Shown piece by piece: positions 1 through 5,476 of a stretch of 9,193 bases of DNA (its first letter is position 1; each line of letters starts with the position of its first letter). This stretch comes from an uncultured Opitutia bacterium. GTDB lineage: Bacteria > Verrucomicrobiota > Verrucomicrobiia > Opitutales > UBA953. The notes under the pieces were generated by a model. That model saw nothing but the letters and a program-made list of their open reading frames with translations, did no database searches and was not told where the DNA came from. The DNA lies in assembly GCA_903924185.1 (NCBI GenBank), contig CAIYAN010000033.1, forward strand, positions 1-9,193, read 5' to 3'. The translations under genes were made by a program, and so were the position numbers.

Positions 1-2
1 GC

Positions 3-185
3 GACAAGTGCCCTTGCCCTTCGGAAAAGCCTAAGCCTACCGCGATGCTCTGTGCCGACGAGTGCCCTAAGAAGTGCGACAAAGACAAGAAAGACGCCCC
101 TGCTGCTCCAGCTACTGCTGAAGACGCTCCGGCCAAGAAGGACGGCGAAAAGTGCCCCTGCCCTTCGGAAAAGCCTAAGGCCTAA
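3..185 (+). CDS. C-terminal end of a Cys/Lys/Pro/Ala-rich repeat protein (partial, unrecognised)
   Basis: The reading frame is open from the left edge to the TAA at 183-185 and gives about 60 residues; the start lies outside the window. The peptide is almost entirely Lys, Ala, Pro, Asp/Glu and Cys. The segment KCPCPSEKPK occurs near both ends of the visible part, and between them are a stretch with spaced cysteines (LCADECPKKCDKDKK) and an Ala/Pro linker. There is no recognisable globular domain. Seven cysteines in CPC and CxxxC spacing would suit metal binding or disulfide crosslinking in an exported protein, but that is inference; no signal peptide is visible because the N-terminus is missing. 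A strong terminator follows about 20 bases after the stop, which supports this as the end of a real transcript. The family is unknown to me. Confidence 0.6.
   Translation, partial: DKCPCPSEKPKPTAMLCADECPKKCDKDKKDAPAAPATAEDAPAKKDGEKCPCPSEKPKA
6..179 (+). repeat. Two near-identical 30-bp direct repeats within the Cys-rich gene
   Basis: Positions 6-35 and 150-179 match over 30 bases with one visible difference, a synonymous Pro codon (cct against ccc). Both copies are in the same reading frame and encode KCPCPSEKPK. The 114 bases between them are not an obvious further copy. The near-identity at DNA level suggests a recent internal duplication. More copies may lie upstream of the window. Confidence 0.8.
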
Positions 186-204
186 TTTCATTAGGGAATT
201 CGAT

Positions 205-238
205 AAAAGGACGAACCTCTGGGTTCGTCCTTTTTTGT
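205..238. terminator. Strong, probably bidirectional intrinsic terminator
   Basis: The arm GGACGAACC (209-217) and its perfect complement GGTTCGTCC (222-230) enclose a 4-base loop (TCTG). On the + strand the stem is followed by TTTTTT. The stem can be extended by AAAA (205-208) pairing with TTTT (231-234), so the - strand also reads a stem followed by TTTT. It lies between two converging genes, the Cys-rich gene ending at 185 and the phosphatase gene ending at 241, and can serve both. A smaller dyad, CCTAAT-TTC-ATTAGG (181-195), overlaps the stop codon of the first gene just upstream. Confidence 0.9.
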
Positions 239-240
239 TT

Positions 241-789
241 TTAGAATTTCAGGCCGAGGTCGATTCGGACGAACTCAGGGAAGTCCGCACGCAATACGAA
301 TCCCTGGCTTTCGGCGTAAGCGAAATCTTCGGGCCGACCGGCACCACTGCGCACGGCGCAGGAGTGGATACCTGCGTTCTTACCAGCATCCCAGTCAGTG
401 ATACGATCGCCGACCATCCAGCAGCGGGCTGGGTCCAGCTGATACTTGGCGATCATCTCTAGGATAAACTGCGGGCTGGGCTTACGATAGATGGAAGGCT
501 CGTCGGGGCGTTCGGGGGCGGCCTTGATTTCTAGAATACCTGGCGTCGGCAGATCCAGCAGCTCGAGCATACGGCGGTTACAAGCATGGTATTGGGCCCA
601 GGTGAACTTACCCCGATTGATACCGCTCTGGTTGGTCAAGATGAAGAGACGATACCCGGCCAGCAAACAGGCCTCCAAAGCCTCCTTCACCCCCGTAATT
701 AGGGCGATTTGATGGACCTCACAGGTGTGATGGTGGTCCGTGATGAGATTTCCGTCCCGATCGAGAAAAAGCGCAGGGGCTAAAGCCAT
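241..789 (-). CDS. gmhB: HAD-IIIA phosphatase, GmhB-like (heptose 1,7-bisphosphate 7-phosphatase type)
   Basis: A HAD-superfamily phosphatase of 182 residues, the usual size for GmhB. All four HAD motifs are visible: FLDRDG with nucleophile D10 and acid/base D12, TNQSGI at T52, the lysine of RKP at K103, and VGDRITD with D128 and D132. GmhB removes the 7-phosphate of D-glycero-D-manno-heptose 1,7-bisphosphate in the cytoplasm, on the way to ADP-heptose for the LPS core; related members act on histidinol phosphate. In most family members a loop before RKP holds a zinc-binding Cys/His cluster. Here the loop reads APERPDEPSIYRKP and the expected ligands are replaced by Ala, Glu, Ser and Tyr. I chose the ATG at 789, which leaves seven residues before the first HAD strand ends; a TTG at 801 would add four residues. 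The family is sure; the exact substrate is not. Confidence 0.82.
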   Translation of the reverse strand: MALAPALFLDRDGNLITDHHHTCEVHQIALITGVKEALEACLLAGYRLFILTNQSGINRGKFTWAQYHACNRRMLELLDLPTPGILEIKAAPERPDEPSIYRKPSPQFILEMIAKYQLDPARCWMVGDRITDWDAGKNAGIHSCAVRSGAGRPEDFAYAESQGFVLRADFPEFVRIDLGLKF

Positions 790-820
790 GAAAAGAGCCA
801 ATCCCGCCCCAGTAAGGGTG

Positions 821-842
821 CAAGCCCATGAAAGGGGGCTTG
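821..842. promoter_or_regulatory. Inverted repeat CAAGCCC-N8-GGGCTTG in the divergent promoter region
   Basis: CAAGCCC (821-827) and its perfect complement GGGCTTG (836-842) are separated by eight bases. The dyad lies between the divergent phosphatase and rpmF genes, and its right arm overlaps the first three bases of the proposed rpmF -35 hexamer (840-845). That position would suit an operator, but a hairpin in the 5' leader of the phosphatase transcript is equally possible. I do not recognise it as a known operator. Confidence 0.35.
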
Positions 843-867
843 ACCGAGGGGGGTGGAGGAGTAGAAC
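840..867 (+). promoter_or_regulatory. Candidate sigma-70-type promoter for rpmF-plsX-fabH
   Basis: TTGACC (840-845, five of six consensus bases) and TAGAAC (862-867, four of six) are separated by 16 bases. Transcription would start near 874 and leave a leader of only about 18 bases before the rpmF ATG at 892. It is the best promoter match I see upstream of this gene train and there is no co-directional gene directly upstream, so a promoter is needed here. The -10 box is weak and the call rests on sequence alone. Confidence 0.4.
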
Positions 868-891
868 CGACCCTCATCCCAGCGTAGAACC

Positions 892-1071
892 ATGGCAAAT
901 CCGAAACGTAAACAGTCCAAGCGTCGCAGCCGCCTCCGTCGTGGCGCCAACCAGTTCCGCGCTCCTAAGCTCGTGCGTGACGCCGAATCCGGCGCGCTCC
1001 GTCGCTCCCACCGCGTCGACCCCACCACGGGGAAGTACCGCGGTCGTCAGGTCCTCGACACCGAGGCCTAA
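892..1071 (+). CDS. rpmF: 50S ribosomal protein L32, zinc-free (C-minus) variant
   Basis: A short gene of 59 residues starting MANPKRKQSKRRSRLRR, the typical basic N-terminus of bacterial L32, and ending with the family's HRVxPxxGxYRGRQV pattern. L32 is a component of the large ribosomal subunit. The usual L32 has two CxxC pairs binding zinc; here those four positions are D30, S33, D43 and T46, so this is the cysteine-less form known for several small ribosomal proteins. The ATG at 892 is the only sensible start. A purine-rich stretch (ggaggag, 855-861) is too far upstream to act as its ribosome site. The gene lies 31 bases before plsX, the conserved rpmF-plsX-fabH order, and here begins the transcript without the yceD-like gene that often precedes it. 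Confidence 0.95.
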   Translation: MANPKRKQSKRRSRLRRGANQFRAPKLVRDAESGALRRSHRVDPTTGKYRGRQVLDTEA

Positions 1072-1089
1072 GCCACTTTTCCCGGGCCC

Positions 1090-1102
1090 ACGCTCGTAGC
1101 GT
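1090..1102 (+). promoter_or_regulatory. Small hairpin abutting the plsX start codon
   Basis: ACGCT (1090-1094) and AGCGT (1098-1102) form a perfect dyad around CGT and end exactly at the base before the plsX ATG. An alternative pairing, CGCTC (1091-1095) with GAGCG (1105-1109), would put most of the start codon into the loop, so the two folds exclude each other. No Shine-Dalgarno sequence is present here. The stems are only five base pairs, so a translational role is speculative. Confidence 0.25.
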
Positions 1103-2173
1103 ATGAGCGAAGTTACCTCGCCCGTTGGCCATAAGATTGCCTTAGACTGCATGGGCGGCGACCTCGGTCCCGCCGAAGCGGTTGCCGCGGCGGCTTTGGC
1201 TATTCGCGAAGGCATCGTCGGCCCAGAGGATATGCTCATCTTGGTCGGCCATGAGGATAACCTGCGGCTGTTGGCGATGGATAATCGAATCCTTAACCAC
1301 AAGCGCATCCAGTTCCGACACGCGCCCGCCGTTGTTAACCCCGACGACGCTGCGATGACTGTAATCAAGTCCAAGCGTGATTCCTCCATGGTGATTGCCT
1401 TGGAAATGCTGAAGGCTGGCGAAGTCGATGCGGTCGTTTCGACTGGCAACACCAAGGCCCTGGTCGCCGCTGGCACGATCAAAGTTCGCGCGATGGAAGG
1501 TGCCGAACGACCGGCCCTGGCGGCCATCATGCCGCGACGCGAAGGCCACTTCGTGTTACTCGACGTCGGCGCCAACCCCGAAGCTAAGCCCGAGCACCTG
1601 CTCCATAACGCCGTCCTCGGCTCCATTTACGCGCAAAGCGCCCTCGGCATCGCCAGCCCCCGCATCGGCCTGCTTTCTGTCGGCTCAGAAGAAGGCAAAG
1701 GCGGGGCACGCATCAATCGCACCCACACGTTGCTTAAGGCGATGGGCGATAAGATTAATTACGTCGGACCCGTCGAAGGCTTCGATGTCTTTGGCGACTG
1801 CTGTGACGTCGTTGTCACCGATGGCTTCACGGGCAATGTGATCCTCAAGACCTTGGAAGGCTTGGTCTACATGGTTCGTGACATGATTGGCAGCAAAGTG
1901 AAGCGCAACCCCGTCTACTTGGCCGGCGGTATCGCGATGTTCCCCTTGCTTCGTGAGTTAAAGGGTAAACTGAAGCCAGAACGCTACGGCGGAGCCCCCT
2001 TGCTCGGCTTGGGCGGCCTCGTTATGAAGGCACACGGCTCCAGCAACCGCCAAGGCATCGCCAGCGCCATCCGTCTGGGCTATGAAGCCCTCGGCCATGG
2101 CACCGGCCACCGGATGCAGGCAGGTTTAGCCGAGGCAAATGCGGTGATTTTGGCCAACCCCGAGGTTGTCTAA
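1103..2173 (+). CDS. plsX: Phosphate acyltransferase PlsX
   Basis: At 356 residues this is a full-length PlsX, the soluble or membrane-associated enzyme that turns acyl-ACP and phosphate into acyl-phosphate, the acyl donor used by PlsY to make lysophosphatidic acid in phospholipid synthesis. Family signatures run in order: ALDCMGGDLGP near the N-terminus, VSTGNTKALVAAG, LLDVGANPEAKPEHL, IGLLSVGSEEGKG, DVVVTDGFTGNVILKTLEG, and YGGAPLLGLGG followed by AHGSSN near the C-terminus. The Lys in GNTKA, where many PlsX proteins have Gly, is a small deviation. The gene stands between rpmF and fabH, the classical neighbourhood. The ATG at 1103 places the first beta-strand (KIALDCMGG) about ten residues in, as expected. 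Confidence 0.97.
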   Translation: MSEVTSPVGHKIALDCMGGDLGPAEAVAAAALAIREGIVGPEDMLILVGHEDNLRLLAMDNRILNHKRIQFRHAPAVVNPDDAAMTVIKSKRDSSMVIALEMLKAGEVDAVVSTGNTKALVAAGTIKVRAMEGAERPALAAIMPRREGHFVLLDVGANPEAKPEHLLHNAVLGSIYAQSALGIASPRIGLLSVGSEEGKGGARINRTHTLLKAMGDKINYVGPVEGFDVFGDCCDVVVTDGFTGNVILKTLEGLVYMVRDMIGSKVKRNPVYLAGGIAMFPLLRELKGKLKPERYGGAPLLGLGGLVMKAHGSSNRQGIASAIRLGYEALGHGTGHRMQAGLAEANAVILANPEVV

Positions 2174-2190
2174 GGTTTTAGTGTTCCCTT

Positions 2191-2210
2191 CCCGCCCTAG
2201 CGGGTGTTTT
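2191..2210 (+). terminator. Weak hairpin in the plsX-fabH gap, possible attenuator
   Basis: CCCGC (2191-2195) and GCGGG (2200-2204) flank the loop CCTA and are followed by TGTTTT. The stem is short but all G-C. It lies in the only sizeable gap (50 bases) inside the plsX-to-rpe train. It could cause partial termination and so lower expression of fabH and the downstream envelope genes, or it may have no effect. Confidence 0.3.
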
Positions 2211-2223
2211 CTCACAGACCTTG

Positions 2224-3237
2224 ATGAGCACTGCCGCGCTATCAGTCTTCATCCGCTCCGTCGGAGTCCACGCCCCTGAGCGGAAGTTGACCAACGACGA
2301 CCTTTCCAAGCTCGTCGACACTAACGACGAGTGGATCAAGACACGCTCGGGTATTTCTGAGCGCCGCATCGCTGGACCGAATGAGAACCCCTCGGACATG
2401 GGTGCCAAGGCCGCCGCGCATGCTATGCAGAATGCCGGGCTCAATCCCGCCGACATCGACCTACTAATCGTCGCGACGATGACGCCCGACGTGCCCTTCC
2501 CTTCCACGGCTTGCTTACTCCAAGCTAAGTTAGGCCTCCGGCGCGATATCCCCGCCTTCGACGTCTCGGCCGCGTGCTCGGGCTTCGTCTTCGCCCTCCA
2601 AGTCGGCACGGACATGCTCCGTTCCGGGCGATATCGGCGGGCTCTGGTCGTCGGCACCGAAAAACTTTCCACCGTCATGGACTGGCAGGATCGCACCACG
2701 TGCGTCCTCTTCGGCGATGGGGCGGGGGCCGCTATCATTGAAACCACCGACGTCCCAGGCGTCGGCATCCTCGGTAACCTTCTTGGATCCGACGGGGTTA
2801 ACGCCGAGCTCATCCACTGCGTCGCTGGCGGCTCCGCCAAGCCAGCCACACACGAAACTATGGCCGCCCGCGAGCACTGCCTCCGGATGAACGGCAAGGA
2901 AGTCTTTAAACTCGCTGTCCGCGTGATGTCGGAATCCTGCCAGCGCGTCCTCGCGCAGTGCGGCGTGAGCTCCGACGAAGTCGCTTGGTTCATCCCGCAT
3001 CAAGCCAACTCCCGCATTTTGGAAGCCGTCGCCAGCCAACTGAACGTAGGCCTCGAACGCTTCCCCTCAAACCTCGAACGCTACGGCAATACCTCCGCCG
3101 CTTCGATTCCGCTCGCCCTCGAAGAGGCTTGGCGAAACGGCCAAATCAAGCACGGCGACCTCGTCCTGCTCGTCGCGTTCGGCTCCGGCCTCACCTGGGG
3201 CGCAACCCTTCTCCGCTGGCATGAACCTCGTCGTTAA
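2224..3237 (+). CDS. fabH: Beta-ketoacyl-ACP synthase III (FabH)
   Basis: A complete 337-residue KAS III, which condenses acetyl-CoA (or another short acyl-CoA) with malonyl-ACP to start type II fatty acid synthesis. The catalytic triad is intact: C118 in DVSAACSGF, H259 in IPHQAN, and N289 in YGNTSAAS. Other signatures are TNDEWIKTRSGISERRI near the N-terminus, the FGDGAGAAII motif, and the C-terminal AFGSGLTWGA glycine-rich loop. I chose the ATG at 2224; a TTG directly before it would add one residue. Substrate preference (straight or branched primer) cannot be read from the sequence. Its last 17 bases overlap the next gene in another frame, which suggests translational coupling. Where many bacteria have fabD and fabG next, this genome has envelope genes. 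Confidence 0.97.
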   Translation: MSTAALSVFIRSVGVHAPERKLTNDDLSKLVDTNDEWIKTRSGISERRIAGPNENPSDMGAKAAAHAMQNAGLNPADIDLLIVATMTPDVPFPSTACLLQAKLGLRRDIPAFDVSAACSGFVFALQVGTDMLRSGRYRRALVVGTEKLSTVMDWQDRTTCVLFGDGAGAAIIETTDVPGVGILGNLLGSDGVNAELIHCVAGGSAKPATHETMAAREHCLRMNGKEVFKLAVRVMSESCQRVLAQCGVSSDEVAWFIPHQANSRILEAVASQLNVGLERFPSNLERYGNTSAASIPLALEEAWRNGQIKHGDLVLLVAFGSGLTWGATLLRWHEPRR

Positions 3238-4342
3238 AACCTTTCTCGCAGCCTGCTGCCTGCTGAGCCTTTCCGTCTCAGCCGAACTCATCCATCAAGA
3301 CGGCGGCTGGCGCGTTAAGCCCGGCACATCTTCCGGCATTATTCCGGATAGCCGCACGGACGAAGTTCTCAAGACTATCGACCAAGCCGAAAACTTGTCG
3401 ATTATGCGCGAAGAACGCGCCGCCCTGGCACTTTGGAACAAGCTGATTGAAAAGGAAGCTGGTACCGACGCGGGAGCGGTCGCCCTCCTCGGCCGAGCGC
3501 GCCTCCATGCTCAGAGTGGCCAATTCGATGACACGGAGGCTGACCTCGATGTTATCTTTAAGACGCACTCGGATTTTTCTGGTTTTGGCCAAGCCGTCCA
3601 GCTCGCCTTCGACTTGGCCGGCCAATACGAACGCGGCGAACGTCGCTACCTTGGTGGTTGGTTTCCTTGGTTCAAAGACCCCCTGCACGCGTTGAGCATC
3701 TACGATAAGATTCTGAAAGTCGCTCCTGTCGGGGCGATCGCCGAAGAGAGCCTCATCCATGCCGCCCGGCTAGCCGAGCGCGAAGACCGCAAGGCAATCT
3801 ACAGTGAGATGCTGGAGCGTATCGTGAGCGACTATGCCACCTCGAAGCATGCCCCCGAAGCGCTCGAGCGCCTCGCCAAACTGCGCGGTGCAGAGTCGCT
3901 GGGACCAGACTTCGATCAAGCCACCACGCTAGAATCGGCCGACCACTGGCGCACGCTGGCGGACCAGTTCCCAGGGAACCCGCGCGCCCAACAGTCCCCG
4001 GAACAGATCAAGGCGCTCCGCGACCGGGCCGCCCGCGCCCGCCTCAACCTCGGAAAATTCTATTGGTTCAAGCGCAATAACCCTGAAGCCGCCAAGTTGA
4101 TGGCCAACGCTTGCCGCAACCTCGCGCCCGAATCAGAAGCCGCCAAAGAGGCGGAAACTTTGCTCGCCGAGATCCAAGCGAACCCCACGCCGCCGAAGTC
4201 CGTCGCCGACCGTCTCCTCGGCGTCTACCCGCGTCCGCGGACGACCGCAGATCCCAAACCGACGGTCGTCGGCGAGGAACTCGACGTTCTCGGCTTCGGC
4301 AAGGGAGCACCGAAGTCTGCCACCGAACCGGAACGCCGCTGA
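3221..4342 (+). CDS. Exported TPR-type protein, BamD-like
   Basis: A 373-residue protein with a probable Sec signal peptide: Lys6, a hydrophobic stretch, and a VSA signal-peptidase site after A21. The sequence LAAC at residues 9-12 resembles a lipobox but lies too early for a normal one. From about residue 55 to 320 the protein is mostly helical with TPR-like repeats, for example around 156-186 (HALSIYDKILKVAP) and 190-222 (EMLERIVSDYATSKHAPEAL). A later segment, LGKFYWFKRNNPEAA (277-291), resembles the last repeats of BamD, the outer-membrane assembly lipoprotein. The tail from about 321 is Pro-rich and probably disordered. The gene sits between fabH and the LptE-like gene and overlaps both, supporting an envelope role. 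BamD-like is the best guess; a generic periplasmic TPR protein is the alternative. Confidence 0.65.
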   Translation: MNLVVKTFLAACCLLSLSVSAELIHQDGGWRVKPGTSSGIIPDSRTDEVLKTIDQAENLSIMREERAALALWNKLIEKEAGTDAGAVALLGRARLHAQSGQFDDTEADLDVIFKTHSDFSGFGQAVQLAFDLAGQYERGERRYLGGWFPWFKDPLHALSIYDKILKVAPVGAIAEESLIHAARLAEREDRKAIYSEMLERIVSDYATSKHAPEALERLAKLRGAESLGPDFDQATTLESADHWRTLADQFPGNPRAQQSPEQIKALRDRAARARLNLGKFYWFKRNNPEAAKLMANACRNLAPESEAAKEAETLLAEIQANPTPPKSVADRLLGVYPRPRTTADPKPTVVGEELDVLGFGKGAPKSATEPERR

Positions 4343-4824
4343 TGCGCTTTCTTCCTCTCCTCGCCGCCGTGCTCCTCGCAGGATGTTCCGCCTACCAGTT
4401 GGGTGGGCCGAAGCCGGCCTTCTCCCGGATCGAGGTGCTGCCGATTCGTAATGCCACGGCCCGTCCTGGGCTCCAGGCCATCTTTCAGGAAAAGCTCGTG
4501 GAAGACCTTGGCCGAGATCCCCGCATTAAAGTCGGCCCAGGCGGCGCCAAACTCGACGTCGAAGTCGTCACCTACCGCCGGGTCGGCCTGACGACCAAGT
4601 CGACCGATGCCTACAGCTTCTCGAGCTACCGTGTGACGATGGTAGCGCGCTGCACGCTCACCACCGACGGTGGCCAGAAACTCCTCTTCAAGGACCGTGA
4701 ATTCACGTCGGTGGCAACGCTCCAACTCACGGGGGATTCCGCTTCCGAGGAACGCAGCCTCGCTCCGGGACTCTTGAGCGACCTCTCCACGCAAATTCGC
4801 GAAGCCGCTACCACCGCTTGGTAA
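4342..4824 (+). CDS. lptE: LptE-like outer-membrane lipoprotein
   Basis: A lipoprotein of 160 residues. The signal peptide MRFLPLLAAVLLAGC ends in a textbook lipobox, LAGC, with lipidated C15; Ser at the next position favours outer-membrane sorting. After the cysteine comes AYQLGG, then IEVLPIRNATARPGLQAIFQEKLVEDLGRDPRIKV, the layout of LptE (lipopolysaccharide-assembly family): an early strand, an N-x-T segment, and a helix carrying the oligomer region. LptE plugs the LptD barrel that inserts LPS in the outer leaflet. Another small lipoprotein family with the same fold is possible, since LptE sequences diverge greatly. Its ATG shares one base with the upstream stop (TGATG), typical of translational coupling. 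No LptD gene is in the window. Confidence 0.7.
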   Translation: MRFLPLLAAVLLAGCSAYQLGGPKPAFSRIEVLPIRNATARPGLQAIFQEKLVEDLGRDPRIKVGPGGAKLDVEVVTYRRVGLTTKSTDAYSFSSYRVTMVARCTLTTDGGQKLLFKDREFTSVATLQLTGDSASEERSLAPGLLSDLSTQIREAATTAW

Positions 4825-4825
4825 T

Positions 4826-5476
4826 ATGCCCACCCCGGTCGTAGCTCCCTCTCTCCTCGCCGCCAACCACGGCGAATTCATCGCTGGTATCCGCACGATC
4901 GAAGAGGCTGGGCTGACGTGGGTGCACCTCGACATCATGGATGGGCATTTCGTGCCCAACATTAGTTTTGGCCCGCAGGTCGTCGCCGCTCTCCGTCCCC
5001 TCACGAAACTCCATTTTGATGTGCACCTGATGCTCACGCATCCGGACCGCTTTGTCGCTGCGTTTGCGCAAGCGGGCGCCGAGCGACTCACCGTGCATAT
5101 CGAAGCTGAGCACGACATGGGCCAGACGCTGACGGCCATCAAAGCCGCTGGACTCAAGGCGGGCATCGCGATGAACCCTGATGGCGATCCCCGCCGGCTC
5201 TTACCTTACCTTGACGCGGTGGACCTCGTACTCTGCATGACTGTCTTTCCAGGCTTCGGCGGACAGGCCTTCATCCCGGCAGTCCTCGACAGCATCCGTT
5301 TCCTCGCGGCCGAACGGCGGACGCGCGGCCTCGACTTCCGCCTAGAAGTGGACGGTGGCGTCAACGCCGAGACGGGTCAGCGTTGCCGGGAGGCTGGGGC
5401 AGATACGCTCGTGGCCGGTACGGCGTTCTTCAAGGCGCCTGATCGGAAAGCTTTCGTCGCTGGGCTGACGGCTTAA
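4826..5476 (+). CDS. rpe: Ribulose-phosphate 3-epimerase
   Basis: A 216-residue TIM-barrel enzyme that interconverts D-ribulose 5-phosphate and D-xylulose 5-phosphate in the pentose phosphate pathway. Diagnostic residues are in place: S9 in APSLLA, H34 and D36 in HLDIMDGHFVPN, H67 in DVHLML, the VFPGFGGQ phosphate loop at 140-147, and D176 in EVDGGVN. The metal ligands (H34, D36, H67, D176) are thus complete. The phosphate loop has Phe141 where Asn or Glu is usual. It starts one base after the LptE-like stop, so it is probably the last gene of the transcript. A link to heptose or LPS sugar supply through pentose phosphates is conceivable but not shown. Confidence 0.96.
   Translation: MPTPVVAPSLLAANHGEFIAGIRTIEEAGLTWVHLDIMDGHFVPNISFGPQVVAALRPLTKLHFDVHLMLTHPDRFVAAFAQAGAERLTVHIEAEHDMGQTLTAIKAAGLKAGIAMNPDGDPRRLLPYLDAVDLVLCMTVFPGFGGQAFIPAVLDSIRFLAAERRTRGLDFRLEVDGGVNAETGQRCREAGADTLVAGTAFFKAPDRKAFVAGLTA

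Noticed and set aside
6..179. CRISPR array
   Set aside because: Only two copies of a 30-bp repeat are present, 114 bases apart, and both encode the same peptide in frame, so it is a protein repeat.
52..462. 136-residue + strand open frame across the Cys-rich gene end, terminator and phosphatase gene
   Set aside because: It runs through a strong terminator and two genes in other frames, and its Arg/Leu/Thr-rich start is a frame-shifted reading of the Cys-rich repeat.
874..1626. 250-residue antisense open frame over rpmF and plsX
   Set aside because: It covers two certain genes and contains no recognisable motif; it is a by-product of GC-rich codon use.
2178..2993. 271-residue antisense open frame over fabH
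   Set aside because: FabH on the + strand has an intact catalytic triad; the antisense product is Ser/Arg/Thr-rich with no domain.
4225..5166. 313-residue antisense open frame across the BamD-like, LptE-like and rpe genes
   Set aside because: It spans three well-supported genes on the other strand and its low-complexity Arg/Ser/Ala composition shows no family feature.
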